Origin: UMGS1889 sp900556055
GTDB lineage: Bacteria > Bacillota > Clostridia > Oscillospirales > Ruminococcaceae
Reading direction: 5' to 3'
NCBI GenBank assembly: GCA_902463265.1
Contig: CABQEV010000001.1
Location: forward strand, 186,001-250,000
DNA: 64,000 nt
Shown: positions 17,912 to 27,342 of the stretch, in pieces
How the letters are laid out: every line of letters starts with the position of its first letter
Numbering within the stretch: the first letter of the stretch is position 1
Made by a program: the position numbers and the translations under genes
The notes under the pieces: model-generated
What the model saw: only the letters and a program-made list of their open reading frames with translations
Databases searched by the model: none
Told to the model about the DNA's origin: nothing

Positions 17912-18228
17912 GTTACAGATTTATGAGGATAATTGTATTTTTTGATCTGCCGACAGAAACCAATGAAAATAAACGTGAGTACAGAAAATTCAGAAAAATG
18001 CTTATCGAAAACGGGTTTATCATGCTGCAGGAATCTGTATACTGCAGAATGGCATTAAATCAGACAGCTGCCGGAATGATCATAAATACAGTTAAAAGCA
18101 ATAAGCCGCAGAAGGGATTGGTCCAGATGCTTACTATCACGGAAAAGCAGTTTTCCAAGATGGAAATGGTATCGGGCGAATATTCTTCTGATGTGATAGA
18201 CAGCGATAAAAGGTTAGTGATAATATGA
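17908..18228 (+). CDS. cas2: Cas2, type II-A
   Basis: Structural partner of Cas1 in adaptation. 106 aa with the ferredoxin-like beginning MRIIVFFDLPTET (conserved Asp) and FRKMLIENGFIMLQESVYCR. Overlaps cas1 and csn2 by 4 bp each. Confidence 0.93.
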   Translation: MSYRFMRIIVFFDLPTETNENKREYRKFRKMLIENGFIMLQESVYCRMALNQTAAGMIINTVKSNKPQKGLVQMLTITEKQFSKMEMVSGEYSSDVIDSDKRLVII

Positions 18229-18893
18229 AACTGGCACATCCTGAGTTAAAAATGATAATTGAAGATAAAGAAAATATAATAAATGTTCTTGTGATAGAAA
18301 ATGAAAAGTTTTTCTGCAGGACCGTGGAGGATATCTATGCTCAGATCAATGGTTACGACGGAGATTATGTGATCTCAAGAAATAATGAACCTATACAATG
18401 GAGCAGAAATTCTGAAATAATAACTCAGTATGTGCCGTTTGATATCAACAGGAAAAGCCTTATAACCAAGCTTTATAATAAACTGAAAAATGAAGCACTT
18501 GGCAATTATTATGCGGAGACATGTGAAATATCGGGCAGGATATCCGAATATGTTTCGATGCTGTCAAACAGCGTTGATGCAGAGCTTTGTTTTGATGAAA
18601 GCACAGATGCCGCAGGAATATTCAAGCTTGTAAATTTAAAATTCGAGGAAAGCGGGAACAGTATAGCTGAAAAAATGATAAGCTATATGCAGAATGTCCG
18701 TGAGCTGGAGGGTGAAAAATGGTTTATCGCAGTCGGACTGAAAAATTATCTCGATAAGAATGAATTGATTGAGCTGTATCATACAGTTTTTCTGAAAAAA
18801 ATAAAGCTCCTGCTTATAGAAGGAAATGATAAAGAGAATTTGGAGGGAGAGAAAAAATACATTATCGACAAAGAGCTTTGCGAAATATATTGA
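18225..18893 (+). CDS. csn2: Csn2, type II-A accessory adaptation protein
   Basis: Csn2 forms a tetrameric ring that slides on DNA ends during spacer acquisition. 222 aa; the beginning MKLAHPELKMIIEDKENIIN, NVLVIENEKFFCRTVEDIY and the later KWFIAVGLKNYLDKNELIEL and IKLLLIEG stretches fit the degenerate P-loop/coiled-coil Csn2 fold. Position directly after cas2 defines subtype II-A. The promoter of the single repeat overlaps its last codons. Confidence 0.88.
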   Translation: MKLAHPELKMIIEDKENIINVLVIENEKFFCRTVEDIYAQINGYDGDYVISRNNEPIQWSRNSEIITQYVPFDINRKSLITKLYNKLKNEALGNYYAETCEISGRISEYVSMLSNSVDAELCFDESTDAAGIFKLVNLKFEESGNSIAEKMISYMQNVRELEGEKWFIAVGLKNYLDKNELIELYHTVFLKKIKLLLIEGNDKENLEGEKKYIIDKELCEIY

Positions 18894-18918
18894 CATTATT
18901 ATGCAGCTTTGGTATAAT
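18890..18918 (+). promoter_or_regulatory. Leader promoter of the type II-A array
   Basis: TTGACA, exactly 17 nt, TATAAT: full consensus, with TTGACA beginning inside the csn2 stop region. Predicted start near 18925, 50 nt before the lone repeat. Confidence 0.85.
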
Positions 18919-18977
18919 TTATTTATCAAAGCCCTGTAAGATCATACGGCGAGTAGTGTCGCTTTTTCAAATTTGAG

Positions 18978-19013
18978 GTTTGAGAGTAGTGTAATTTTAT
19001 AGGGTAGCAAAAC
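18978..19013 (+). CRISPR. Single type II-A repeat (array without spacers)
   Basis: A 36-bp unit starting GTTTGAGAGTAGTGTAATTT and ending GGGTAGCAAAAC, the usual GTTT...AAAC form of II-A repeats. It is complementary to the tracrRNA anti-repeat at 12.9 kb. No second copy occurs within the window; 7 bp later an IS66-like terminal repeat begins. The leader and promoter are preserved. Confidence 0.85.
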
Positions 19014-19020
19014 ACATATG

Positions 19021-19315
19021 GTACCCGTCAAACCCACCCCCGCCTTTACCCATAAATAAGACAAATGCTAAAATAGAATAAAGCATCCCACCAACTCCAA
19101 TGGAGTAAATGAGACACTAAAAAGGTCTAACAGACTACATTAGCAGGAGGGTAAAATGGACGAAATAGCAATAGTGAAAAAGCAGGTACAACAGGCAGAA
19201 TGGGCTGAAGGATCGTACCCGTCAAACCATCCTGCGTCCACAAAAATCAATCCCCTCCGCCGAAAAACATCAGCGGAGGGCTGTTTTTTATGGTCGGTGA
19301 GGGTTTGACGGGTAC
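19021..19315. mobile_element. IS66-like remnant, apparently nested
   Basis: GTACCCGTCAAACC occurs in direct orientation at 19021 and 19215, and inverted at the end (GGTTTGACGGGTAC, to 19315). Between the first two copies an ATG at 19156 begins MDEIAIVKKQVQQAEWAEGS, resembling the start of IS66 accessory protein TnpA, and is cut by the second terminal repeat. The inner 101-bp unit (19215-19315) holds only a terminator-like hairpin (CCCTCCGC.../GCGGAGGG). No target duplication was found. This looks like one element end interrupted by a second deleted element. Confidence 0.6.
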
Positions 19316-19508
19316 TGCTAATTGGTAATTATGCCAAAACATTTTGCGATATAACGATACATCATAGGCGGGCTGCATATTATATATAAAATACGAATAT
19401 TCGTCAATATAACCGATAATTCGTTGGGATTTTTGTTATATTCAGGATTCGATTGTCCCGAAAATGATACAGCAGATATGTTACAATAATATAAAGAGGA
19501 GGCGCAAC
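19316..19508 (+). other. Upstream region of the type I-C operon
   Basis: AT-rich, no gene. TACAAT near 19480 may be a -10 for cas3, but no convincing -35 is seen. GAGGAGG lies 6 nt before the cas3 ATG. Confidence 0.4.
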
Positions 19509-21854
19509 ATGGTTTTTACTGCACATATTTCGGAGGATAAGCGGCGTATACAATCGGTTTATGAACACTGCACAAGCACGTCTGAACTTGCGGCGGGATA
19601 TGCTTCGTCTTTCGGGGCTGAAAATATTGGCAGGCTTCAGGGACTTCTGCATGACATCGGCAAGCTGTGCGTCAGCTTTGATGATTACATAAATGAGAGG
19701 TCAAAAGCAAGGCGCGGTGAGATCGATCACAGTTATGCGGGTGCAAAATATATTTCTGAGATGGCTGATGAGATCGATCCCAAGCGGCTTCACAATGTTT
19801 CACGGCTTATTGGCAGGACGATCGTTTCACATCATGGTCTGCATGACTGGGTAGATGATGAGGGCAATGACTATTTTGCTGTAAGGACCGATAAAACGGA
19901 CAATTACAATGAGGTGCGGAAAAACGCTGATGAGCTGTTCGGCCGTGAATATCTGAAAGATCTGCTTGAAAAGGCGGCTGATGAATACAGGATACTGCGT
20001 GAAAAAATACGCGGGATATCAAGCGATAATACGGATTTTTCATTTTATCTCGGACTTCTGGAGCGTATGCTGGAGTCGGTTCTGATAGATGCGGACAGGG
20101 TGGACACGGCTGATTTTATGGCAGGAAGGGAGACATCGGAAAAGGCTGCATCCAATGAACTGTGGGAAGAAATGCGCGGACGCATGGATGATAAGCTTGC
20201 AAAATTTTCCGGAAGGACGGACAAGATCTCTCTGCGCCGAAGGGATATATCCGACAGATGCGCGGCTTTTGCGGAAAATGATGTTCATGTCTGCCGCATG
20301 GTAGTTCCGACGGGCGGCGGAAAGACGCTTTCTTCGCTTAGATTTGCGATAGAATACTGCATTCGTCATGGCATGGAGCGTATAGTTTACACGGCTCCGT
20401 TTATGTCTATACTTGAGCAGAACAGCATGGATATGCGCTCAGTCGCAGGGGAAGAAAATTTCATCGAGCATCACTCAAATGCGCTTGCGGATATGCTTGA
20501 CAAGGAAAATAATGCGGAAGAACTGGCGGCATATGAACTGCACACTGAGCGGTGGGATCTGCCGTCGCTTGCAATCACGATGGTGCAGTTCCTTAATTCA
20601 CTTTTTCTGGCGGGAAGCTCGGCGGTAAGGCGTATGCACAGGCTGAGCCGTGCGGTCATTATCGTTGATGAGGTGCAGTCCGTGCCGATAAAGTGCGTTA
20701 ATATGTTCAATATGGCTGTGAATTTTCTTTCTCGGATATGCGGTGCGGCGGTCGTTTTGTGTTCGGCTACGCAGCCTGTTATGAATGAGACTGCTTATCC
20801 GATAATCATGGACGAAAAATGCAGCATGACAGGTGATTTTGCGGAGGATTTCGAGGTGTTCCGCAGGGTGGATATCATATCCGAAGCCGATGCATACGGA
20901 ATGTCATATGATGAGGCGGCTGAGTACAGCTGCGGCAGGTTTGAAGAGGCGGGAGATCTTCTTATTATTGTGAATACGAAGTCGGCGGCGCTGGCTATGT
21001 ATGAGCGGATAAGGGAGATGACAGATGCCGAGGTGATACATCTCAGCACAAATATGTGTCCCGAGCACAGGAGAAGAAAGATCTCCGAGATGAAGAAGCT
21101 TCTGGCAGACAAAAAGCCGCTGATATGTGTCACGACACAGCTTATTGAGGCGGGTGTTGACATATCGTTCAGGTGTGTGATACGTTCGCTTGCGGGACTT
21201 GACAATGCCGTGCAGGCGGCGGGACGATGCAACAGAAACGGTGAATCGGCTGAACCGTGCCGCACTTATATGATAAGGCTGAAAGAGGAAAATCTGGGCA
21301 GTCTGCGTGATATAAAGGATGCGCAGATGATACTTCAGAGCATGTTCGATGCGGATAAAAATGTTGACTGGCAGTCCGATGCTGTGATCTCGGATTATTT
21401 CAGGCGGCTTTATTCGATGGAATCGGGTAAGCTTTCATATCCGGTTAAGGACGGCATGCACGGCACAAGTCTGGTCGGACTGCTTTCGCTTGACAAGGAC
21501 CGCTATGACATCAGTCCCAAAACATCGGGCAGATTCAGTTCGCAGGCATTCAAAACTGCGGGAACGCTTTTCGAAGTCATAGACAGCCGCACTGCCGATG
21601 TTATTGTGCCGTACAATGATGATGCGGAAAAGCTGATAGACAGTCTCAGAAACGGCACTGCGGATATCGGAAAGGCACTCAGGACCGCACAGAAATACAT
21701 GGTCGGCATTTACAGCAATGCTGAAAGGAAGCTTGGCGAAAACAACGGTATTTACCGCCTTGAATGTGGGGCGGTCATACTTGAAAAGAGGTTTTATGAT
21801 GATGTGTTCGGCGTTAAGCTTGAGGGCGCAGAACAGGAAAATCTGATATTTTAA
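19509..21854 (+). CDS. cas3: Cas3 nuclease-helicase, type I-C
   Basis: Degrades DNA marked by Cascade. 781 aa from ATG 19509 (strong GAGGAGG; the frame extends further but without a better start). The N-terminal HD nuclease has GLLHDIGKLCVSFDDYI and DHSYAGAKYI, then HHGLHDW. The helicase part has Walker A VVPTGGGKTLSS, DEVQ box IIVDEVQS, motif III LCSATQP, and motif VI QAAGRCNRNG. Single-protein HD-helicase fusion of this length is standard for I-C. The first gene of a seven-gene cas operon, 15 bp before cas5. Confidence 0.96.
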   Translation: MVFTAHISEDKRRIQSVYEHCTSTSELAAGYASSFGAENIGRLQGLLHDIGKLCVSFDDYINERSKARRGEIDHSYAGAKYISEMADEIDPKRLHNVSRLIGRTIVSHHGLHDWVDDEGNDYFAVRTDKTDNYNEVRKNADELFGREYLKDLLEKAADEYRILREKIRGISSDNTDFSFYLGLLERMLESVLIDADRVDTADFMAGRETSEKAASNELWEEMRGRMDDKLAKFSGRTDKISLRRRDISDRCAAFAENDVHVCRMVVPTGGGKTLSSLRFAIEYCIRHGMERIVYTAPFMSILEQNSMDMRSVAGEENFIEHHSNALADMLDKENNAEELAAYELHTERWDLPSLAITMVQFLNSLFLAGSSAVRRMHRLSRAVIIVDEVQSVPIKCVNMFNMAVNFLSRICGAAVVLCSATQPVMNETAYPIIMDEKCSMTGDFAEDFEVFRRVDIISEADAYGMSYDEAAEYSCGRFEEAGDLLIIVNTKSAALAMYERIREMTDAEVIHLSTNMCPEHRRRKISEMKKLLADKKPLICVTTQLIEAGVDISFRCVIRSLAGLDNAVQAAGRCNRNGESAEPCRTYMIRLKEENLGSLRDIKDAQMILQSMFDADKNVDWQSDAVISDYFRRLYSMESGKLSYPVKDGMHGTSLVGLLSLDKDRYDISPKTSGRFSSQAFKTAGTLFEVIDSRTADVIVPYNDDAEKLIDSLRNGTADIGKALRTAQKYMVGIYSNAERKLGENNGIYRLECGAVILEKRFYDDVFGVKLEGAEQENLIF

Positions 21855-21869
21855 AGGAGGTCAATAACT

Positions 21870-22619
21870 ATGGACAAGCCTAAATACCGCAATACCGTTG
21901 AGTTTGCGGTTTATGGAAAGAATGCGATGTTTTCAGACATTCTCACACGTCCGGGCGGAGAAAAATCAAGCTATCCGATCCCGACGTATGAGGGGCTGAA
22001 AGGGATACTTCACAGCATCTACTGGAAGCCTACGATCGTTTGGATCATTGACAGTGTGCGCATCATAAATCCGATACGGACGGTCAGAAAGGGAATGCGT
22101 CCGATCAAAATGAGCGGCGGAAACGATCTTGCGTATTACACTTATCTTGATGATGTTTATTATCAGGTGCGGGCGCATTTTGAGTGGAACATGAACCGTC
22201 CCGAGCTTGAAAATGACCGCAATGAGAACAAGCATCACAATATAGCAAAGCGCATGATCGAAAGGGGCGGCAGGCGTGATATTTTCCTTGGAACACGTGA
22301 ATGTCAGGGCTATGTTGAGCCGTGCGTTTTCGGTGAGGGTGCAGGTGCTTACGATCACTGCGGGACTATCCCTTACGGCATGATGTATCATGGCATGACT
22401 TATCCCGATGAAGCGGTTCTTGATGATGACAAGGGACTGCTGACGGTGCGGCTCTGGAATCCCGTGATGGAAAACGGAGTCATTGATTTTATCCGTCCCG
22501 AGGAATGTACCGGGAAGCGTCATATAAGGAAAATGCCAATGAAGAAATTCGGCACTGAATACGGCAACTTTACGGGACTTGAAGAGTTCGGCGGAGGTGA
22601 TCTGATTGAGCTGGACTGA
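21870..22619 (+). CDS. cas5c: Cas5c (Cas5d), crRNA-processing Cascade subunit
   Basis: In type I-C the Cas5 protein takes the place of Cas6: it cuts the pre-crRNA in the repeat and holds the 5' handle. 249 aa; RAMP fold with VEFAVYGKNAMFSDILTRPG, YPIPTYEGLKGILHSIYWKP, RRDIFLGTRECQGYVEPCVFG. AAAGGAGG before the ATG. Its 3' end overlaps cas8c by 14 bp. Confidence 0.94.
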   Translation: MDKPKYRNTVEFAVYGKNAMFSDILTRPGGEKSSYPIPTYEGLKGILHSIYWKPTIVWIIDSVRIINPIRTVRKGMRPIKMSGGNDLAYYTYLDDVYYQVRAHFEWNMNRPELENDRNENKHHNIAKRMIERGGRRDIFLGTRECQGYVEPCVFGEGAGAYDHCGTIPYGMMYHGMTYPDEAVLDDDKGLLTVRLWNPVMENGVIDFIRPEECTGKRHIRKMPMKKFGTEYGNFTGLEEFGGGDLIELD

Positions 22620-24486
22620 TGAACTTATCGCAATATATGACTATAACTGCGGCAGAAAATTCAATGACGGCGAACCTCAGATGCTGCCCGTCGCACATTC
22701 AACGGCAAATGCGCAGATCGAAATGATCGTTGACGAAAACGGCGACTTCAAGGGTGCGAACGCTGTTGACAAGAGCGATGCGGTGACGGTGATACCGGCT
22801 ACCGAGGATTCGGCAGCACGAAGCGGAAGCGGTGCGATCCCGATGCCGTTTGATGACAAGCTTGTGTATATTGCGGGAGATTACGGCAGATACACGGAGG
22901 GAAAGCGTTCCGAAAATGAAAGCTTTTTCCTTGCTTATATGAATCAGCTGCGCAAATGGTGCGAGAGTGAGCATGGAAACAAGGCTGTCAGGGCATGGTA
23001 TGCGTATCTTGACAAGCGTACTGTCATGGCTGACCTTATAAAGGCAGGTGTTCTGAAAGCCGATCCTGCAAGCGGAAAGCTAGAAAAGGGTGCAAAGATA
23101 GCGGGAATTGCACAGGAGGATTCATTTGTCAGGATCATTTTTGACTGCGGAACGCCTGTAAAAACTTGGAACAGCGAGGAATGCAGACGTTACGGACTTG
23201 ACATGGTGAATGATTTTATCGGGTTCAATGCAGGACTTATGGGCGGCGAACAGCTTTGCTATGCGACGGGAAAGATACTTCCCGCAACATACAAGCACCC
23301 GTCCAAAATCCGCAACAGCGGAGACAAGGCAAAGCTGTTTTCAACTAATGATGAATCCGGTTATACATACCGCGGACGTTTTTTGGACAAGGAAGAGGCT
23401 GTTTCAATAAGCTATGATTTTTCGCAGAAGCTGCATACCGCTCTGAGGTGGATAATACAGAAGCAGGGTACAAATTTCGGTGACATGACCATTGCTGTAT
23501 GGGCAAGTCAGCTCCAGGATATCCCCGATCCGATGTCAAACGGATATGACGATGACGCTTTTGAGGATGAGAAGGAAATACCGACAACTGCACCCATGTA
23601 CATGGAGCTTATCAGAAAGTCGATTTTCGGTTACAGATCAAAGCTGAAGCCGAATACTAAGGTAATGCTTCTCGGCGTGGACGCTGCAACTACGGGACGA
23701 ATGAATCTGTCGTTCTACTCGGAGCTTGAAGGCTCGGTATTTCTCGATAATATTGAAAAGTGGCATACAGATACAGCATGGTACCGCTTTAACGGCAAGC
23801 TGAAAAAGAAAGTTGTAAATTCTTTCAGCGCATATGAAATACTGAAATATTCGCTTGGAAGTGAAAAGGGCAGGTTCATCGACTGCGACAAAAAGCTCAT
23901 TGATGATAATATTCTGAGGATAGTTACATGCATCACCGAGAGAAGAAAGGTGCCGTCATTTTTCGTGAATGAACTTTGCAAAAAGGCATCAAATCCCATG
24001 TCATATCAGGAAAGATACAACCATACCGCAGTGCTTGAATGTGCCTGCGGAATGATACGCAAAAGCATAATAGATAGAGAAAATATTATTCAGGAGGGTG
24101 AATATCTTATGTCATATGATCCAAACGAAAACGACAGAAGTTATCTTTACGGCTGTCTGCTTGCAGTAGCCGACAAGGCTGAAAGCGAGGCATTTGACGA
24201 GAAGGACAGAAATGTCAGACAGACAAATGCAAGGCGCTACTGGAACGCATTCGCACAGCGTCCTTATCAGACGTGGGGTGTGATCTTTGCAAATCTCAAT
24301 CCGTATTTTGACAAGCTCGGAAAGGCTCAGGTCAAGTACCGCCGCAGGATAAACGATATCCTTGACAAGATGGACAAAAGTACCTTTGAAAATGACAGCA
24401 GGCTTGACAATCTTTATCTGCTCGGTTACAGCCATTACACAAACAAAATGTTCGATGAAGATATCAGAGTAAACAGGGAGGACTAA
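22606..24486 (+). CDS. cas8c: Cas8c (Csd1), large Cascade subunit
   Basis: Large subunit of the I-C effector; recognises the PAM and recruits Cas3. 626 aa is the usual size. Typical Csd1 features: LPVAHSTANAQIEMIVDENG near the N terminus, ADYGRYTEGKRSENESFFLAY-like region, and LGVDAATTGRMNLSFYSEL. The start is TTG 22606, supported by GGAGGTGATC 4-9 nt upstream inside cas5c; an internal small-subunit (Cas11c) start near the 3' end is known in I-C systems but was not located here. Confidence 0.93.
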   Translation: MSWTDELIAIYDYNCGRKFNDGEPQMLPVAHSTANAQIEMIVDENGDFKGANAVDKSDAVTVIPATEDSAARSGSGAIPMPFDDKLVYIAGDYGRYTEGKRSENESFFLAYMNQLRKWCESEHGNKAVRAWYAYLDKRTVMADLIKAGVLKADPASGKLEKGAKIAGIAQEDSFVRIIFDCGTPVKTWNSEECRRYGLDMVNDFIGFNAGLMGGEQLCYATGKILPATYKHPSKIRNSGDKAKLFSTNDESGYTYRGRFLDKEEAVSISYDFSQKLHTALRWIIQKQGTNFGDMTIAVWASQLQDIPDPMSNGYDDDAFEDEKEIPTTAPMYMELIRKSIFGYRSKLKPNTKVMLLGVDAATTGRMNLSFYSELEGSVFLDNIEKWHTDTAWYRFNGKLKKKVVNSFSAYEILKYSLGSEKGRFIDCDKKLIDDNILRIVTCITERRKVPSFFVNELCKKASNPMSYQERYNHTAVLECACGMIRKSIIDRENIIQEGEYLMSYDPNENDRSYLYGCLLAVADKAESEAFDEKDRNVRQTNARRYWNAFAQRPYQTWGVIFANLNPYFDKLGKAQVKYRRRINDILDKMDKSTFENDSRLDNLYLLGYSHYTNKMFDEDIRVNRED

Positions 24487-24490
24487 TAAC

Positions 24491-25354
24491 ATGGAAGCTT
24501 TACAGAACAAGATCGATTTTGCGCTCATTATCACAGCAACAAATGCAAATCCCAACGGCGATCCGCTGAACGGAAACCGCCCCAGACAGGACATTGACGG
24601 ACATGGTGAGATATCCGATGTATGCATAAAGAGAAAGCTCCGCAACCGCCTTCAGGACATGGGCGAGAAGATATTCGTTCAGTCGGACGACAGATGCGAT
24701 GACGGAAAAGGAAGTCTGCATGACAGGGTAAAGGCAAACAAGACACTGACAGATCTCAGCAAGGGCAAGAGCACAAACAGAGATGAATTTGCAAAGGCTG
24801 CATGTGCGGAATGGATAGATGTGCGCAGCTTCGGTCAGGTATTTGCATTCAAGGACGATGCGGTATCGGTCGGCGTAAGAGGACCTGTTTCGATCCAGCA
24901 GGCTGTCAGTGTATCTCCCGTTGACGTTATAAGCATGCAGATCACAAAGAGCGTAAACAGCGAGAGCGGCAAGGAGGGCAAGGCTTCCGATACAATGGGA
25001 ACAAAGCACAGAGTTGCTTTCGGACTTTATGTTGTAAACGGCAGCATAAACTGCCAGCTCGCCGAAAAGACAGGATTTACCGAAGAGGACGCAGAGAAGA
25101 TCAAGCAGGCGCTGCTGACCCTGTTCGAGAATGATTCTTCATCCGCACGTCCCGACGGCAGCATGGAAGTATGCAGACTTTACTGGTGGAAGCACAGCTG
25201 CAAAACTCCGAAATATTCCTCGGCTAAGGTGCACAGACTGCTTTCGGTCAAGCTTAAAGATGACGTAAAGCGTCCCGCAAGCATTGAAGATTATGACATA
25301 GTTCTTAACAGTCTTGACGGTCTTGATGTTGAAAAATACGAGGATCTGATTTGA
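24491..25354 (+). CDS. cas7c: Cas7c (Csd2), Cascade backbone
   Basis: Backbone subunit that polymerises along the crRNA. 287 aa; FALIITATNANPNGDPLNGN and GVRGPVSIQQAVSVSPVD are Csd2 signatures. AGGGAGG lies 7 nt before the ATG. cas4 overlaps its stop by 4 bp. GC content and codon use match cas8c. Confidence 0.95.
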   Translation: MEALQNKIDFALIITATNANPNGDPLNGNRPRQDIDGHGEISDVCIKRKLRNRLQDMGEKIFVQSDDRCDDGKGSLHDRVKANKTLTDLSKGKSTNRDEFAKAACAEWIDVRSFGQVFAFKDDAVSVGVRGPVSIQQAVSVSPVDVISMQITKSVNSESGKEGKASDTMGTKHRVAFGLYVVNGSINCQLAEKTGFTEEDAEKIKQALLTLFENDSSSARPDGSMEVCRLYWWKHSCKTPKYSSAKVHRLLSVKLKDDVKRPASIEDYDIVLNSLDGLDVEKYEDLI

Positions 25355-26019
25355 TATACAGCGAAGATGAATACCTGCTGCTTTCGGGGATACAGCATTT
25401 TGCTTTCTGCCGAAGGCAGTGGGCACTTATACACATCGAACAGCAGTGGGCTGAAAATTACCGCACTGTTGACGGAAATATCATGCATGAACGTGTGCAT
25501 GATGCGGGCTTTTATGAAAAGCGGGGAGATACGATAATCACCCGTGCAATGGCGGTCTCATCGGCAAGGCTCGGTCTGTCGGGCGAATGTGATGCGGTTG
25601 AGCTGAAACGCTCCGATGACGGTATTGAGATATTCGGGCTTGAGGGAAAATATTCCGTAATGCCTGTTGAATATAAGCGCGGTGAGCCTAAGGATGACGA
25701 CTGCGATATCATGCAGCTGACGGCGCAGGCTTTGTGTCTTGAAGATATGCTGTGCTGTCATATACCGTTCGGATTTCTCTATTACGGAGAGATAAGGCGG
25801 AGAGTAAAGGTCGATTTTGATGCTGATATCCGCGGGCGAACGGAGGCGGCTGTCAAAGAGATGCATGAGCTGTATAAAAGGAAATATACGCCGAAGGTCA
25901 AAAGGCGGAAAGCGTGCAATGCGTGTTCGCTGAAGGATATATGTCTGCCTGTGATCTGCGGAAATAAAAGTGCTTCGGATTATGTTGAGCAGATGCTCGG
26001 TGCGGAGGATCAGCCATGA
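25351..26019 (+). CDS. cas4: Cas4, PAM-selecting exonuclease
   Basis: Processes prespacers so that they carry a correct PAM before integration. 222 aa. RecB-nuclease motifs GECDAVEL and MPVEYKRGEPKD, N-terminal HFAFCRRQW and C-terminal ACNACSLKDICLPVIC supply the four iron-sulfur Cys. Start is TTG 25351, overlapping cas7c by 4 bp. Its presence fits the TTC-like PAM and precise 5' spacer ends seen in the array. Confidence 0.94.
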   Translation: MIYSEDEYLLLSGIQHFAFCRRQWALIHIEQQWAENYRTVDGNIMHERVHDAGFYEKRGDTIITRAMAVSSARLGLSGECDAVELKRSDDGIEIFGLEGKYSVMPVEYKRGEPKDDDCDIMQLTAQALCLEDMLCCHIPFGFLYYGEIRRRVKVDFDADIRGRTEAAVKEMHELYKRKYTPKVKRRKACNACSLKDICLPVICGNKSASDYVEQMLGAEDQP

Positions 26020-27047
26020 AAAAGCTGCTTAATACGGTCTATGTGAATAATCCTGACAGATACCTCTCGCTTGACGGTGAGAATGTTGTTATAAACTGTG
26101 AAAATAAGGAGATCGGAAGAGTTCCGCTGCATAATATCGAACGTGTTATGACTTTCGGATATACAGGAGCAAGCCCTGCGCTTATGGCAAAATGCGCCGA
26201 AAACGGCATTGAACTGGTATTTATGAAGGAAAACGGCAAATTTCTGGCAAGGATAGAGGGCGAGGTCAAAGGAAATGTGCTGCTGAGACGGGAGCAGTAC
26301 AGGATAGCCGATGATCCCGCAAGAAGCCTTGGCATCGCAAAATACATGATCGCAGCGAAGATATATAACAGCAGATGGTCGGTCGAAAGGACGATAAGAG
26401 ATCATGCGATGAGGATAGACATTGAAAAATTCAGGAGGAAGTCAGAATTTCTGCGTGATTCATCAAAGAAAGCACTTGAAGCTGCGGATATTGATATGCT
26501 GAGAGGAATAGAGGGCGAGAGCGCATCGGTGTATTTTTCGGTATTTGATGATATGATACTTCAGCAGAAGGACGATTTTTATTTTAAAGTCAGAAGCAAA
26601 AGACCTCCGCTCGATAACGCAAATGCGCTGCTTTCTTTTGCATATTCACTCCAGACGGGAATGTGTGCATCTGCTCTCGAAGCTGTCGGACTTGATCCGT
26701 ATGTCGGATTTATGCATACTGACAGACCGGGCAGAAAATCGCTCGCACTCGATCTCGTCGAAGAATTCAGGGCGCTTATGTGTGACAGATTTGTGCTTTC
26801 GGCGATAAACAAAAGAATAGTGACGGAAAGCGATTTTTTCAGGCGTGAGGACGGCGCAGTCATGCTGACGGATAACGGAAGACGAAATTTTCTCGGCGCA
26901 TGGCAGAAAAGAAAATATGAGCAGATAACCCACCCGTTTCTCAATGAAAAGGTCGAATGGGGAATGCTGCCGTATGTGCAGTCAATGCTGCTGGCGAGAT
27001 ATATAAGAGGCGATCTGGATTGTTATCCGCCGTTCATGTGGAAGTGA
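26016..27047 (+). CDS. cas1: Cas1, type I-C
   Basis: Spacer integrase, 343 aa. Catalytic Glu in RGIEGESASVYFSVFD, His in VGFMHTDRPGRKSLALDLVEEFR and the following acidic residues are present. It overlaps cas4 by 4 bp. Sequence is unlike the type II Cas1 at 17.0 kb, so the two adaptation modules are independent. Confidence 0.96.
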   Translation: MKKLLNTVYVNNPDRYLSLDGENVVINCENKEIGRVPLHNIERVMTFGYTGASPALMAKCAENGIELVFMKENGKFLARIEGEVKGNVLLRREQYRIADDPARSLGIAKYMIAAKIYNSRWSVERTIRDHAMRIDIEKFRRKSEFLRDSSKKALEAADIDMLRGIEGESASVYFSVFDDMILQQKDDFYFKVRSKRPPLDNANALLSFAYSLQTGMCASALEAVGLDPYVGFMHTDRPGRKSLALDLVEEFRALMCDRFVLSAINKRIVTESDFFRREDGAVMLTDNGRRNFLGAWQKRKYEQITHPFLNEKVEWGMLPYVQSMLLARYIRGDLDCYPPFMWK

Positions 27048-27051
27048 TAAA

Positions 27052-27342
27052 ATGCTTGTTCTTGTAACATATGATGTAAATACGCAGGATAAAGCGGGCA
27101 GAAAGCGGCTCAGACGGGTGGCAAAGAGGTGTGTTGATTATGGCATAAGAGTGCAGAATTCCGTCTTTGAGTGTGTAGTTGATGCCGCACAGCTGCGTGT
27201 GCTGAAGAAAAAGCTGACAGATGAGATAGACGCAAGTAAGGACAGCCTGAGATTTTATTATCTCGGAAATGATCATAAAGCAAAGGTCGAACATATCGGG
27301 GCAAAAGAAACAATATCGGTTGAAGATGAGCTGATATTCTAG
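27052..27342 (+). CDS. cas2: Cas2, type I-C
   Basis: 96 aa, LVLVTYDVNTQDKAGRKRLR with the conserved Asp, VQNSVFECVVDAAQLRVLKK. Last gene of the I-C operon; the leader starts after its stop. Confidence 0.95.
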   Translation: MLVLVTYDVNTQDKAGRKRLRRVAKRCVDYGIRVQNSVFECVVDAAQLRVLKKKLTDEIDASKDSLRFYYLGNDHKAKVEHIGAKETISVEDELIF

